Notes: generated by a model from the sequence alone, not told the origin. Shown: positions 38,527 through 48,440, counted from the stretch's first letter. The stretch is 64,000 nucleotides of DNA from Ensifer sp. USDA 6670 (GCA_000421085.1 ATWE01000016.1:1-64000), one strand, 5' to 3'. Program-made: numbers and translations.

Positions 38527-40362
38527 TTAGGCGCGCACGCGCACGTAGGAGCCGGGCGCCTCCTCGATGGAATTGAGCGGACCTCCGGCCTTGCGCGCCG
38601 GAACCCTGCGTTTGTCGAGCCGTTCGACCCAACCCTGCCAATGCGGCCACCAGGATCCGGCCGTCTCCTTCGCCTTGCCCAGCCAGGTCTCGAAGTCGCC
38701 CTTCGGCGCGCCTCCCGTCCAGTATTGATACTTGCTTCGCGCCGGAGGGTTGACGACACCGGCGATGTGCCCGGAGCCGGAGAGCACGAAGGTCACCTTG
38801 CCGCCGAAGCTGCTGCTGCCGAGGAAAACCGACTTTGCCGGCGCGATGTGATCCTCCTTCGTCGCGAGATTGTAGATGGGGATCTTGACGTCGCCGAGGG
38901 ATACGCGGCGGCCGGCAAGCACCATCTCGCCCCTGGAGAGCCTGTTTTCCAGATAGCAGTTGCGCAGATAGAAAGAGTGGTTTGCCGCGGGCATTCGCGT
39001 CGAATCGGAGTTCCAGTAAAGCAGGTCGAAGGGCAGGGGATCTTGGCCCTTGAGGTAATTGTTGACGAAATAGGGCCAGATCAGTTCCGAGGCCCGGAGC
39101 ATGTTGAAGGCCGACGCCATTTTCGAGCCTTCGAGGTAGCCGGTGGCGCTCATATTGGCTTCGAGGTGGCGGATCTGGTCGTCGTCCACGAAGACCTTGA
39201 GGTCGCCGGCGTGAGTGAAATCCACCTGCGTGGTGAAGAGCGTCGCGGACCGAATGCGCTCGTCCCCTTCCGCGGCATGGAGCGCCAGGGTGGCAGCCAG
39301 CAGCGTCCCGCCGACGCAATAGCCGATGGAATTGACTTCGCGCTCGCCGGTTGCCTGCTCGATGATATCGAGCGCGAAGCCTATGCCTTCGCGTGCATAG
39401 GCCTCCCAGTCCTTGGAGGCATGGCGTTCGTCAGGGTTCACCCAGGAAATGACGAAGACCGTCTGGCCCTGATCGACCGCCCATTTGATGAAGGATTTCT
39501 CCGGGTTGAGGTCCAGCACGTAGAATTTGTTGATCCAGGGTGGGCAAATAAGCAACGGCCGCTTCAGCACGGTCTCGGTGCTCGCCTCGTATTGCAGCAC
39601 CTGGCAAACATCGTTCTGTGCGATCACCTTGCCCGGAGTGATCGCAATGTTCTCTCCGATGGCGAACTTGCTGGTGTCCGTCTGGCGGAGCCTAAGCTCG
39701 CCGCGCCCGGCGGCGATGTCTTCCGCAAGCATCTGCATGCCTTTCACGAGATTGGCGCCGTTCGACGCCACGGTCTCGCGATAGAGCTGCGGATTGGTCG
39801 TGATGAAGTTGGTCGGAGAAAGAGCGCTGGCAATCTGGCGAACGTAGAAGGCCGCCTTGTGGCGGGTATGATCGTCAAGGCCCTCGGCGTCCTTCACCAT
39901 GCGCTCCGCCCAGTCGGAGGTGACGAAATATGCCTGGCGGATGAAGTCGAAAAACGGATTCTTCACCCAGTCTTCGTCGGCGAAGCTCTTGTCGTTGCGC
40001 TGTAGGTTGGCCGGATCCTCCACGGCGTCGCCCGCCATGCGATGGAGCGTCCGCGACCACATATCGAAGAAGCTGCCGAGAAGATGGGTCTGGGCTTCGA
40101 GTGTGCGCCGGGGATCGGAGAGCCAGTATTCCGAGACCTTGGAGAGCGTCTTGACCATATCGGAGACCGGCTCGGCGAAGCTATCCGTCTTCTCGCCCGT
40201 TTCGCGGGGGGCGAGCCATGCAGAAGCGGCTTTTCCGAGCTGCTCTGCCGCGCGAGCCATGTTGATGGCCAGGCTTTCGGGATCCTTGACGATGTAAGGC
40301 TCGACCGATTTCGGGTCGAAGCCGGCAAAGCCCGTAGCGCCCTCGGCCTTCTCTGCTGTCAC
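38527..40362 (-). CDS. phaC: Class I poly(3-hydroxyalkanoate) synthase
   Basis: 611 residues from a GTG at 40362 with a strong GGAGG site. N-terminal half is the PhaC_N domain; the lipase-like box is [13 protein letters not shown] with the catalytic Cys in place of Ser. The acid lies near [16 protein letters not shown] and the His in [14 protein letters not shown]. The size and the single-subunit form fit class I, which polymerises 3-hydroxybutyryl-CoA on granule surfaces. The AT-rich upstream DNA at 40380-40440 should hold its promoter and that of the opposite genes. Confidence 0.95.
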   Translation of the reverse strand: MTAEKAEGATGFAGFDPKSVEPYIVKDPESLAINMARAAEQLGKAASAWLAPRETGEKTDSFAEPVSDMVKTLSKVSEYWLSDPRRTLEAQTHLLGSFFDMWSRTLHRMAGDAVEDPANLQRNDKSFADEDWVKNPFFDFIRQAYFVTSDWAERMVKDAEGLDDHTRHKAAFYVRQIASALSPTNFITTNPQLYRETVASNGANLVKGMQMLAEDIAAGRGELRLRQTDTSKFAIGENIAITPGKVIAQNDVCQVLQYEASTETVLKRPLLICPPWINKFYVLDLNPEKSFIKWAVDQGQTVFVISWVNPDERHASKDWEAYAREGIGFALDIIEQATGEREVNSIGYCVGGTLLAATLALHAAEGDERIRSATLFTTQVDFTHAGDLKVFVDDDQIRHLEANMSATGYLEGSKMASAFNMLRASELIWPYFVNNYLKGQDPLPFDLLYWNSDSTRMPAANHSFYLRNCYLENRLSRGEMVLAGRRVSLGDVKIPIYNLATKEDHIAPAKSVFLGSSSFGGKVTFVLSGSGHIAGVVNPPARSKYQYWTGGAPKGDFETWLGKAKETAGSWWPHWQGWVERLDKRRVPARKAGGPLNSIEEAPGSYVRVRA

Positions 40363-40473
40363 CCGGCGTCCTCCACAGCATCTTGTTTGTTTTGTATTTT
40401 TACATTCTGCCCGAAAATGATTACAAGGGCTACTGCATGTTCCCTTGATCGTAGCCGATCGGAGGACAAAAAC

Positions 40474-40518
40474 ATGCAGCAGATCAAAGTGCTACGGCGA
40501 TCTTTGCGCGTCTCATAA
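40474..40518 (+). CDS. Candidate leader peptide / very short ORF
   Basis: A 14-residue frame (MQQIKVLRRSLRVS) starts at an ATG 8 bases after a perfect GGAGG site, in the gap between phaC and the lipoprotein gene. It ends 57 bases before the lipoprotein ATG. Codons include CTA, CGG, CGA and TTG, fairly uncommon in this GC-rich context. It may be a translated leader for the lipoprotein gene or a small protein. Confidence 0.35.
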   Translation: MQQIKVLRRSLRVS

Positions 40519-40575
40519 GACACGCACGGGGCTGTAGCGCATCGTCGCGCCGCAGAAACAGAGGTCATCGCCAGC

Positions 40576-40881
40576 ATGCTTGCCGTCGGAAAACAGCGTT
40601 CGCTCTCTTGGATGTCCGCACTGATTCTCGCTGGCGTGCTCGCGGGCTGCAATTCGACGGCGGACCTTGCCACCTATCCTTCGGTTTACGGCCAGAGGCC
40701 TGCCGCCATGCAGCAGATGACCAGTGAGGAGGCCCTGAACATGCAGGGGCAGTTGACCGCACTTGCCGGGCAGCGCCGGTCCGGCGCGATCTCCGAAGCC
40801 GAGTATCAGCTTCGCCTGAAGGAATTGCAGCTTCTGGCCGAGCAGCACGGTGCCGACACGCTGAAACAGATCGAGAATTAG
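40576..40881 (+). CDS. Small lipoprotein, function unknown
   Basis: 101 residues. The N-terminus has a lipoprotein signal with lipobox LAGC (ALILAGVLAGCNSTADLATY), Cys at about residue 24. The C-terminal 40 residues (ALAGQRRSGAISEAEYQLRL) form an amphipathic helical hairpin resembling a SHOCT module. Probably anchored in the inner or outer membrane; Asn after the Cys does not signal retention clearly. It stands alone between phaC (divergent) and the aminotransferase. Confidence 0.7.
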   Translation: MLAVGKQRSLSWMSALILAGVLAGCNSTADLATYPSVYGQRPAAMQQMTSEEALNMQGQLTALAGQRRSGAISEAEYQLRLKELQLLAEQHGADTLKQIEN

Positions 40882-41005
40882 CGCTTGCCTTTCTCGTGAT
40901 TTGGCCGCAAAGCGGTGAATGGCCGCGATGGCGGCCGTTCACCCCGCGCATGTCGAGCGAAGAGCCCAAGGGCTGGCAAAGACGCGCGCCAAATGAGGTC
41001 TGGAG

Positions 41006-42223
41006 ATGGAAGAGTTTCATAAAGTCCGGCGTTTGCCGCCCTATGTTTTCGAACAGGTCAACCGTTTGAAAGCTAGCGCGCGAGCGGCCGGTGCTGACAT
41101 CATCGACCTCGGCATGGGCAATCCGGATCTTCCGACTCCGCAGTCCATCGTGGACAAGCTGTGCGAAGTCGTCCAGGACCCACGGACGCATCGCTATTCG
41201 TCATCGAAGGGCATTCCCGGGCTGCGCCGTGCGCAGGCCGCCTATTATGCACGCCGCTTCGGCGTCAAGCTCAATCCCGAGACGCAGGTCGTCGCGACCC
41301 TCGGCTCCAAGGAAGGCTTCGCCAACATGGCGCAAGCCATCACTGCACCGGGCGACGTCGTCCTCTGCCCGAATCCGACCTATCCGATCCACGCCTTCGG
41401 CTTCCTGATGGCAGGCGGCGTCATCCGCTCGATTTCGGTCGAGCCGGACGAGAGCTTTTTCCCGCCGCTCGAGCGTGCGGTCCGGCACTCGATCCCGAAG
41501 CCGCTGGCGCTGATCCTCAATTATCCGTCCAATCCGACGGCGCAGGTCGCCACGCTCGATTTCTATAAGGATGTGATCGCCTTTGCGAAGAAGCACGACA
41601 TCATCGTGCTGTCGGATCTCGCCTATTCGGAAATCTACTTCGACGACGCACCGCCGCCTTCGGTTCTGGAAGTGCCGGGTGCGGCCGATGTAACGGTCGA
41701 ATTCACGTCGATGTCGAAGACCTTCTCCATGCCCGGCTGGCGCATGGGCTTCGCCGTCGGCAACGAACGACTGATCGCGGCGCTGACGCGCGTGAAGTCC
41801 TATCTGGACTATGGCGCATTCACCCCGATCCAGGTGGCGGCGACGCAGGCACTGAACGGTGACGGCAGCGACATCGCCGAGGTGCGCGCCATCTACAAGC
41901 GGCGCCGCGACGTCATGGTGGAAAGCTTCGGCAAGGCTGGTTTCGAGGTGCCGCCGCCCCCGGCGACGATGTTCGCCTGGGCAAAGATTCCCGAGAAGTT
42001 CCGCCATCTCGGTTCGCTCGAATTTTCCAAGCTTCTCGTCGAGAAAGCGGATGTCGCCGTTGCTCCGGGCATCGGCTTCGGCGAGCAGGGGGACGATTAT
42101 GTTCGTCTCGCGCTGGTGGAGAACGAACACCGGATCCGCCAGGCCGCGCGCAACATCAAGCGCTTCCTTTCTTCGGCGGACGAGACGATGCACAACGTCA
42201 TCTCGCTCAACGCACATCGGTAA
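41006..42223 (+). CDS. PLP-dependent class I/II aminotransferase (alanine/LL-DAP aminotransferase-like)
   Basis: 405 residues. Fold type I: DLGMGNPDLPTPQSIVDKL near the start, YSSSKGIPGLRRAQAAYYA, NYPSNPTAQVA, SDLAYSEIYFDD and PLP lysine in SMSKTFSMPGWRMG. Its place directly ahead of homoserine dehydrogenase (80 bases) is the common rhizobial arrangement, in which the enzyme is annotated as alanine or methionine-type transaminase. The substrate cannot be fixed from sequence; amino-acid metabolism linked to the aspartate family is likely. Confidence 0.88.
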   Translation: MEEFHKVRRLPPYVFEQVNRLKASARAAGADIIDLGMGNPDLPTPQSIVDKLCEVVQDPRTHRYSSSKGIPGLRRAQAAYYARRFGVKLNPETQVVATLGSKEGFANMAQAITAPGDVVLCPNPTYPIHAFGFLMAGGVIRSISVEPDESFFPPLERAVRHSIPKPLALILNYPSNPTAQVATLDFYKDVIAFAKKHDIIVLSDLAYSEIYFDDAPPPSVLEVPGAADVTVEFTSMSKTFSMPGWRMGFAVGNERLIAALTRVKSYLDYGAFTPIQVAATQALNGDGSDIAEVRAIYKRRRDVMVESFGKAGFEVPPPPATMFAWAKIPEKFRHLGSLEFSKLLVEKADVAVAPGIGFGEQGDDYVRLALVENEHRIRQAARNIKRFLSSADETMHNVISLNAHR

Positions 42224-42303
42224 GGAGCCGGGCAGGCCCCGTTTCCGCACCCAAATTGCCCCGCCCGGTCTGGCGGGGCGCCTCTACGTGTTAGGAACAT
42301 GCT

Positions 42304-43626
42304 ATGGCAGATGCCCTCAAAATCGGCATTGCGGGCTTGGGAACCGTCGGTGCCTCGCTCGTGCGGATTCTCCAGGATCGTCATGAGACGCTGGCGACCA
42401 CATGCGGCAGGGCGATCGAGATTTCGGCCGTGGCGGCAAGGGACCGGTCGAAGGATCGGGGGCTAAAGCTTGCGGGAATCGCCTGGTTTGAGAACGCCGT
42501 TTCCCTGGCGTCGGAAGCAGACATCGACGTCTTCGTCGAATTGATGGGGGGCGCCGGAGATCCGGCCTATTCTTGCGTGAAGGCGGCGCTCACGCGCGGC
42601 ATCCATGTGGTGACCGCCAATAAGGCACTTCTGGCAGCACATGGTATCGAACTGGCGGAAATTGCCGAGCAGCATGGCGCGCTTCTGAATTACGAAGCTG
42701 CGGTCGCCGGCGGCATTCCCGTCATCAAGGCGCTTCGTGAGTCGATGACCGGCAACACGATCTCGCGCGTCTACGGGATCATGAACGGCACGTGCAATTA
42801 CATCCTGACGAAGATGGAGAAGGAGGGGCTCTCCTTCGAGGAGTGCCTCAAGGAGGCTCAGCGTCTCGGCTACGCCGAGGCCGATCCGGCCTTTGACATT
42901 GAGGGCAACGATACAGCGCACAAGCTCTCGATCCTGACGAGCCTTGCCTTCGGCACCGCGATTGCTGCGGACGACATCTATCTCGAGGGCATCACCAACA
43001 TCTCGATCGAAGATATTCAGGCGGCTTCCGACCTCGGCTACCGGATCAAGCTTCTCGGAGTCGCCCAGCGAACCGATAGCGGCATAGAGCAGCGCGTCCA
43101 TCCGACCATGGTGCCTCACGACACCGTCATCGCGCAGGTCGACGGGGTGACCAATGCGGTTGCGATCGAATCCGATATTCTTGGCGAGCTCCTGATGGTC
43201 GGCCCGGGCGCAGGTGGGGACGCGACCGCATCGGCCGTGCTTGGCGATATCGCCGACATCGCCAAGAGCCGCCCGGGCGCGCAGCACGTTCCGGCATTCG
43301 GCCGTCCGGCGAAGGCGCTGCTGCCTTATAAGCGGGCCCGGATGCAGAGCCATGAGGGCGGCTACTTCATCCGGGTGAAAGTGGTCGACCGCACGGGCGT
43401 CTTTGCCAATGTGGCGAAGCACATGGCGGAGAACGACATCTCGCTGGAATCGATCATGCAGCATTCCAAGCACTATGCCGATCCGGCCGAGCCGAAGACG
43501 ATCATCCTCGTCACGCATGCGACCTCAGAGGCTTCCGTACGCAAGGCCATCGTCTCGATCAAGGGCGAGGGCTATCTCGTCGGCGAGCCGCAGGTTATCA
43601 GGATCGAGCGTCCGAAGGCCTGGTGA
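42304..43626 (+). CDS. hom: Homoserine dehydrogenase
   Basis: 440 residues. N-terminal Rossmann fold (GIAGLGTVGASLVRIL), catalytic domain with VTANKALLAAHG, GIMNGTCNYILTKM and EADPAFDIEGNDTAHKLSIL, and a C-terminal ACT domain (VKVVDRTGVFANVAKHMAEN) for feedback by threonine. It reduces aspartate semialdehyde to homoserine on the way to threonine and methionine. Probably in one transcript with the aminotransferase before it. Confidence 0.96.
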   Translation: MADALKIGIAGLGTVGASLVRILQDRHETLATTCGRAIEISAVAARDRSKDRGLKLAGIAWFENAVSLASEADIDVFVELMGGAGDPAYSCVKAALTRGIHVVTANKALLAAHGIELAEIAEQHGALLNYEAAVAGGIPVIKALRESMTGNTISRVYGIMNGTCNYILTKMEKEGLSFEECLKEAQRLGYAEADPAFDIEGNDTAHKLSILTSLAFGTAIAADDIYLEGITNISIEDIQAASDLGYRIKLLGVAQRTDSGIEQRVHPTMVPHDTVIAQVDGVTNAVAIESDILGELLMVGPGAGGDATASAVLGDIADIAKSRPGAQHVPAFGRPAKALLPYKRARMQSHEGGYFIRVKVVDRTGVFANVAKHMAENDISLESIMQHSKHYADPAEPKTIILVTHATSEASVRKAIVSIKGEGYLVGEPQVIRIERPKAW

Positions 43627-43755
43627 CCGCGCGTCCTCATCAAATCTGTTGAGAAGCCGCTTCGACTGGCGACTTGCGGGCCGAACTGCGTCCCCGCCGG
43701 TTTTTCAGTGCCGAAATCTTCGTTAAGAACGGAGGGACTTCGGGCGGGTAGACAG

Positions 43756-45558
43756 ATGGACGTTTTGGCGGATCCGATCCAGCGGGCATTTCTCGGCGTT
43801 GAACGCTCGGTCAGCGGTCAGCGCTGGGTGTCGCGCCTCGATCAGGCGGGCCAGAACCGTGCGCTGGCCATCAGTCAGGTCCACGGCTATTCCGAACTGA
43901 TCGCGCGCGTGCTTGCCGGGCGCGGCGTCGGACTGGACGACGCGTCGGCATTCCTCGAGCCCACGTTGCGCGCACTGATGCCTGACCCCGACACCCTGAC
44001 CGACGGCCGCAAGGCGGCCGAGCGGCTGGCGGATGCCATTCGTCGCCGTGAGAAAGTGGTGATCTTCGGGGACTACGATGTCGATGGTGCGGCCTCGTCC
44101 GCGCTCATGGCGCGTTTCCTGCGGCATTTCGATATCGCCGCCGAGATCTATATTCCCGACCGCATTTTCGAGGGCTACGGTCCGAACCCGCAGGCGATCG
44201 ATCAATTGATCGACCGGGGCGCCGAACTGATCGTCACGGTCGACTGCGGCTCGACGAGCCATGAAGCGCTGACGGTGGCGGCAGAGCGCAGGACCGATGT
44301 CGTGGTTATCGACCACCATCAGGTCGGCTCGGTACTGCCGCCGTGTCACGCGCTGGTCAATCCCAACCGGGAGGACGATCTGTCGGGGCAGGGGCATCTC
44401 TGCGCTGCGGGCGTGGTCTATCTGGTGCTCGTCAATACGCTGCGCGTGCTCCGCCTCAGGGGCGACCCGCGCGCGGCATCCTTCGACCTCCTGTCGCTGC
44501 TCGATCTGGTGGCGCTTGCGACCGTCTGCGACGTGGTGCCGCTCAAGGGCCTCAACCGGGCCTATGTCGTCAAGGGACTGCTAGCCGCACGGCACATGGG
44601 CAATGCGGGCCTCGCCGCACTCTTGCGCAAGGCGGCGATCGGCGGACCCGTGACACCCTATCATCTCGGCTTCCTGCTTGGCCCGCGGATCAATGCCGGT
44701 GGGCGCATCGGCGACGCTGCGCTCGGCAGCCGTCTGCTGACCCTAGACGATGCCGCGGCGGCGGAAGTCATTGCCAGCCAGCTCGATGAACTCAATCGCG
44801 ATCGCCAGGCGATGGAGGCCGCGATGCTTGCGGAGGCGGAAGCCGAGGTGCTGGCGGAATACGGAACGGGCGAGGGCGCGTCGGTGATCGTCACTGCCCG
44901 GCAGAACTGGCACCCCGGGATCGTCGGCCTCATTGCGGCACGCATAAAGGAGAAATTCCGCCGGCCGGCTTTTGCCATTGCGTTCGATCCGAACGGCCGT
45001 GGAACCGGATCCGGCCGTTCCATCAACGGTTTCGACATGGGGCGGCTCGTCCGTGCCGCCGTCGACAACGGCCTGCTGGTCAAAGGCGGCGGGCACGCAA
45101 TGGCTGCCGGGCTGACGGTCGAGCGGGGCAAGCTCGGCCAGCTTCGGCAATTCTTCGAAGAGCGCGCCGAAACTGCCATTCGCGATCTCGTCGCCGTCCA
45201 AACGCTCAAGGTCGATGGCGCGCTGGCCGCCGCCGGGGCGACGCTCGACCTCGTCGATCTTCTCGACCAGGCCGGTCCCTATGGATCCGGCCATCCGCAA
45301 CCGCTCTTCGCCTTTCCGCAGCATCGATTGCGCGACAGCCGCCAGGTCGGGGCCAACCACGTGAAGGTGACGCTCGAGGGGCAGGACGGCAGCCGCATGG
45401 AAGGCATTGCCTTCCGCGCGACGGAGACGCCGCTCGGCGATTTCCTGCTCGGCAACCGCGGCGCCACCGTTCATGTCGCGGGTTCCGTATCAGCCGATCT
45501 GTGGCAGGGGACACGCAAGGTTCAATTGCGTGTGACGGACGCGGCGAGAGCAAATTAA
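43756..45558 (+). CDS. recJ: Single-stranded-DNA exonuclease RecJ
   Basis: 600 residues from the ATG at 43756; a GTG at 43708 would add 16. DHH phosphoesterase motifs in order: FGDYDVDGAASSALM, TVDCGSTSHE, VIDHHQVG, and the DHHA1 motif KGGGHAMAAGLTV, with an OB domain after it (GSGHPQPLFAFPQHRLRDSR). It degrades 5'-ended single strands in mismatch and recombinational repair. The gene is about 130 bases after hom and followed by the tRNA-Glu array. Confidence 0.95.
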   Translation: MDVLADPIQRAFLGVERSVSGQRWVSRLDQAGQNRALAISQVHGYSELIARVLAGRGVGLDDASAFLEPTLRALMPDPDTLTDGRKAAERLADAIRRREKVVIFGDYDVDGAASSALMARFLRHFDIAAEIYIPDRIFEGYGPNPQAIDQLIDRGAELIVTVDCGSTSHEALTVAAERRTDVVVIDHHQVGSVLPPCHALVNPNREDDLSGQGHLCAAGVVYLVLVNTLRVLRLRGDPRAASFDLLSLLDLVALATVCDVVPLKGLNRAYVVKGLLAARHMGNAGLAALLRKAAIGGPVTPYHLGFLLGPRINAGGRIGDAALGSRLLTLDDAAAAEVIASQLDELNRDRQAMEAAMLAEAEAEVLAEYGTGEGASVIVTARQNWHPGIVGLIAARIKEKFRRPAFAIAFDPNGRGTGSGRSINGFDMGRLVRAAVDNGLLVKGGGHAMAAGLTVERGKLGQLRQFFEERAETAIRDLVAVQTLKVDGALAAAGATLDLVDLLDQAGPYGSGHPQPLFAFPQHRLRDSRQVGANHVKVTLEGQDGSRMEGIAFRATETPLGDFLLGNRGATVHVAGSVSADLWQGTRKVQLRVTDAARAN

Positions 45559-45631
45559 GTTCCCAGGCGGCGCGAAACGGCGCAGCCGAATCAGCGGCTT
45601 ACGAAATTTTCTTAAAGACTTTGAAGAGGAA

Positions 45632-45707
45632 TGGCACGCCCAACGGGAATCGAACCCGTGTTTCCGCCGTGAAAGGGCGGCGTCCTAGACCGCTAGACGA
45701 TGGGCGC
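45632..45707 (-). tRNA. tRNA-Glu (anticodon TTC), first copy
   Basis: 76 bases including encoded CCA. Acceptor arms gcgccca/tgggcgt, T-loop ttcgatt, anticodon TTC at 45671-45673. Identical in sequence to the copies at 56468 and 56760. It is separated from the rest of the ancestral Glu array by the inserted 10.5-kb element. Confidence 0.97.
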
Positions 45708-45745
45708 CTGCTGCAGCGATTTTGTTCGCTGTAAGACAAGGCGGC

Positions 45746-45774
45746 TTATAGAGAGCGCTTCGGATTCTAGCAAG
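45746..45774 (-). promoter_or_regulatory. Promoter of the first tRNA-Glu gene
   Basis: On the minus strand CTTGCT, 17 bases, CTATAA. The same -35/-10 pair with identical spacing precedes the other TTC copies, and the surrounding bases are also conserved. Confidence 0.7.
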
Positions 45775-45873
45775 AGACCGCGAGCGGTATATTTCCATTT
45801 TTCCTCGGAAAAGATGGGGAGCAAACGTGGACGCTATTCGGAGGCGAAGCGATGCGCTTGCAGGGTGAGAAAA

Positions 45874-45920
45874 TGGTACGCCCAACGGGAATCGAACCCG
45901 TGTTACCGCCGTGAGAGGGC
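45874..45920 (-). repeat. Attachment-site repeat: displaced 3' half of tRNA-Glu(CTC)
   Basis: 47 bases match the 3' part of the CTC tRNA at 56335-56381 with one difference, at 45891 (a here, c there). It begins at the CCA end and stops in the anticodon stem, after which the sequence changes to unrelated DNA (ttggtt). It cannot fold as a tRNA. This is the left att site, holding the original tRNA end that insertion pushed away. Confidence 0.9.
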
Positions 45921-46002
45921 TTGGTTTGCGAAGGCTGCCCGTTCGTGGGCGTTCGCATAAGTACTGCATAACCAATAACTTATTCATTCTTGTGCGTTGG
46001 CG

Positions 46003-46034
46003 TACGCTGGCATATATTTGATAGATATTTGACG
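46003..46034 (+). repeat. Left arm-type repeat near the att site
   Basis: Matches 56267-56298 in 27 of 32 positions, same orientation (tacgctggcatatatttgat here). In the excised circle the two copies would flank the attachment core, as arm-type integrase sites do. Confidence 0.45.
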
Positions 46035-46061
46035 ATTGTTGAATCTCAAGGCGGAAAACGA

Positions 46062-47432
46062 ATGGCGAAGACTCTGAAAGAGGCGCCGATCACCACGCGC
46101 AACGCTCGCTCCAAGCTGATGTCAGGCACGGTACATTGGAAAGGTATCGATCCCGATGTTCACATTGGTTATCGAAAGGGCACACGAGGCGGAGGCGGGT
46201 GGCTCGTCCGCTGGCGGAACGGGGTCGGCTATCGGCAAAAGCCAATTGGTACCGCCGATGATGAGTTAACCGAGGGGACGCTAGATTATAACGCCGCTGT
46301 CCGGGCTGCTAAGAAGTGCGTCGAGCAAGCAAGGGCGGAAGCCAGAGCCGTTGCAGAGGGACCACCGCTCACGATACGGCTTGCGGTCGAAGCCTACATT
46401 GCCGAGCGAGATGCCCGCGACAGCAGGCGCAAGGGCAGGCAGGTTCGATCCGATGCCGGCCAGCGGCTCCAGCGCTACGTCCTAGGCCAAGAAACGCGGG
46501 GAAAGCAGAAGGCCGCTCCCGCATCGCCCTTGGCGGCCGTGTTAATGCACGCGCTAACGGAATACGATCTCCAAAAATGGCACAGCGGCCTACCTGACAG
46601 TCTGAAGGCCACAAGCAAGCAACGCCTCGTCAATGATTTCAAGGCGGCGCTGAATAGTGCCCACGCGGCGCATCGTACCCGGCTCCCATCGGACCTGCCG
46701 GCCATCATCAAGCACGGGCTCAAGGCTGCGATGCAACATGATGACGACACCGTGCCACTCGCACGCGACAACCAGATACTTTCTGACGCACAAATCGGAC
46801 GGCTGATCCGTGCAGCCCGAGAAATCGATTCCGAGCAGGAGTGGGAGGGCGACCTCTATCGCTTCGTGGTCATTCTGGCCTCTACCGGCGCGCGGTTCAG
46901 CCAAATCGCACGGATGAAGGTCGGTGACGTGCAGCGGGCGCAAGGACGCCTCATGGTGCCGGTCTCCCGCAAGGGCAGGGGAGGCAAGAGCGGAAGCACA
47001 CCTGTCCCGGTTGGAAAGGACGTGCTCGACGCCCTTTTGCCGGTGACGACCAAGCGGGCCGACGTGGCACCATTGCTGGAACGCTGGCGATGGAAACAGG
47101 CCCCGGGCGGCATCCAATGGGAAAGGGCAGGGCGCGCGCCGTGGTATTCGGCGAGCGAAATTATGCGGCCGTGGCATGCGATTCGCGAGCGCGCTGAAAT
47201 CCCCGACGTGATCCCGTATGCCTTGCGGCACTCCAGCATCGTCCGTGGCATTCGCGCTAATCTCCCGATCCGGCTGGTCGCCGCTTTGCACGATACAAGC
47301 GTGGCCATGATTGAACGCCATTATGGGCGCTGGATTGCCGACGGACTCGACGAGCTAGCAGCGCGCGCGGTTGTGCCGCTGGTGCCTCCGGATGATGACG
47401 GGAGCGTGGTGCCGATGCTGGAGCGGGCCTGA
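46062..47432 (+). CDS. Tyrosine recombinase (integrase) of the tRNA-Glu element
   Basis: 456 residues from the ATG at 46062 with an AAGGCGGA site; the longer frame runs back into the att region. N-terminal half has an arm-binding-like part (GTRGGGGWLVRWRNGVGYRQ) and a SAM-like core-binding domain. The catalytic domain shows ASTGARFSQIARMKVGD (first Arg), a Lys-containing beta hairpin (PVSRKGRGGKSG), ALRHSSIVRGI and the Tyr in IERHYGRWI. It lies beside the left att site and should recombine into the 3' half of tRNA-Glu(CTC). Confidence 0.9.
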   Translation: MAKTLKEAPITTRNARSKLMSGTVHWKGIDPDVHIGYRKGTRGGGGWLVRWRNGVGYRQKPIGTADDELTEGTLDYNAAVRAAKKCVEQARAEARAVAEGPPLTIRLAVEAYIAERDARDSRRKGRQVRSDAGQRLQRYVLGQETRGKQKAAPASPLAAVLMHALTEYDLQKWHSGLPDSLKATSKQRLVNDFKAALNSAHAAHRTRLPSDLPAIIKHGLKAAMQHDDDTVPLARDNQILSDAQIGRLIRAAREIDSEQEWEGDLYRFVVILASTGARFSQIARMKVGDVQRAQGRLMVPVSRKGRGGKSGSTPVPVGKDVLDALLPVTTKRADVAPLLERWRWKQAPGGIQWERAGRAPWYSASEIMRPWHAIRERAEIPDVIPYALRHSSIVRGIRANLPIRLVAALHDTSVAMIERHYGRWIADGLDELAARAVVPLVPPDDDGSVVPMLERA

Positions 47433-47436
47433 CACC

Positions 47437-48114
47437 ATGGGTGGCTCAGCGAGGGAGTTTCGCTACACTGAGGATGAGCGTCAGGCTCTTGCAGCAGCAG
47501 TTCCGGACCCGAACTGGCCCAGTGAGTTCAACGATTGGCAAAGGCTGGTCACGTTTGCACATTATCAGGACTTCCGCTTGGACAAGGTCGGCTTCATTGC
47601 GCGCACGTTGGAGCGGATGGCGCGGGAATGCCTCGCTGAGGAAAAGAGACTTCGAACTGCGAAAAAGGACGCCGAGCAAGTTCGTGTGATTGCCCGCGCC
47701 GCAAGCAAGCTACGTGAACAACTAATGAAGCCGACCCCTTACGGGACGAATTTTGCACTCGCCTTTTTGCCAGATCGGCACAAAGATTTTCTTGATCTGC
47801 TCGACGAGCTGATCCTCCACGAAGAGTGGGTCGATGAGATAGTCGCGAGCTGGCACGCTGACAACGTCTTTACCGGACGGCATCACCCTGCCTTTACGCG
47901 GTTTGTGGATGCGGCGATCACCCTTTGGCGCGTCTGGACTGACACGCCACCCGGCGCCAGCAAAGAGGGCGGGCCGGCGGCTCGTTTCCTGTGCGCGGCG
48001 GTCAACCCGGTGATTGCTTTTGAGAAACGACGGCGGGTGACGCTACGTCGTGGCGGTCTCCTGACGTTGGAGGCGGCCGGCCAACTAATCGAGGAAGTCC
48101 GGCGGATCGATTAA
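47437..48114 (+). CDS. Unknown protein following the integrase
   Basis: 225 residues from the ATG at 47437, 4 bases after the integrase stop, so co-expressed. Mostly helical, with a charged stretch (LERMARECLAEEKRLRTAKK) that may form a coiled coil and a Trp-rich middle (DEIVASWHADNVFTGRHHPA). No signal peptide or membrane segment. I recognise no family. Its place suggests a role tied to integration or element upkeep, but this is only context. Confidence 0.6.
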   Translation: MGGSAREFRYTEDERQALAAAVPDPNWPSEFNDWQRLVTFAHYQDFRLDKVGFIARTLERMARECLAEEKRLRTAKKDAEQVRVIARAASKLREQLMKPTPYGTNFALAFLPDRHKDFLDLLDELILHEEWVDEIVASWHADNVFTGRHHPAFTRFVDAAITLWRVWTDTPPGASKEGGPAARFLCAAVNPVIAFEKRRRVTLRRGGLLTLEAAGQLIEEVRRID

Positions 48115-48239
48115 GTCGCTACGACGGCGACTAGGGTAAATTCTCGGAAAGAAAACTCGGGTTTTTACCCTAAACATCTCCTGCGCTCCCGCGCATCCTT
48201 CAGCGAACACCCACGTTCGGCTTGAAGGAGCACAACGAA

Positions 48240-48440
48240 ATGGACATCCAGAAGATCGGACTACACATCGATGAAGCGGTCAAAGTGTCCGGTATCGGCA
48301 GGACCAATCTTTATGCCGCGATCCGAGAAGGTCGTCTCAAAGCGCGAAAGCATGGGAGGCGGACGGTCATTCTCAGCGATGATCTTAAGGCGTTTCTGCT
48401 GGCGCTGCCCGCCCGTACCGGAGGCGGGGGCGCGTCATGA
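48240..48440 (+). CDS. Excisionase-like helix-turn-helix protein
   Basis: 66 residues from the ATG at 48240 with a GGAG site; a TTG at 48222 would add six. A single MerR/AlpA-like winged helix: LHIDEAVKVSGIGRTNLYAA then IREGRLKARKHGRRTVILSD, the pattern of DNA-binding excisionase-family (HTH_17) proteins. It should direct excision or control element genes. The stop overlaps the next start by four bases. Confidence 0.8.
   Translation: MDIQKIGLHIDEAVKVSGIGRTNLYAAIREGRLKARKHGRRTVILSDDLKAFLLALPARTGGGGAS

Noticed and set aside
45874..45920. A further tRNA-Glu gene
   Set aside because: Only the 3' half is present; the D-arm, the 5' acceptor strand and part of the anticodon stem are missing. It is an att relic.
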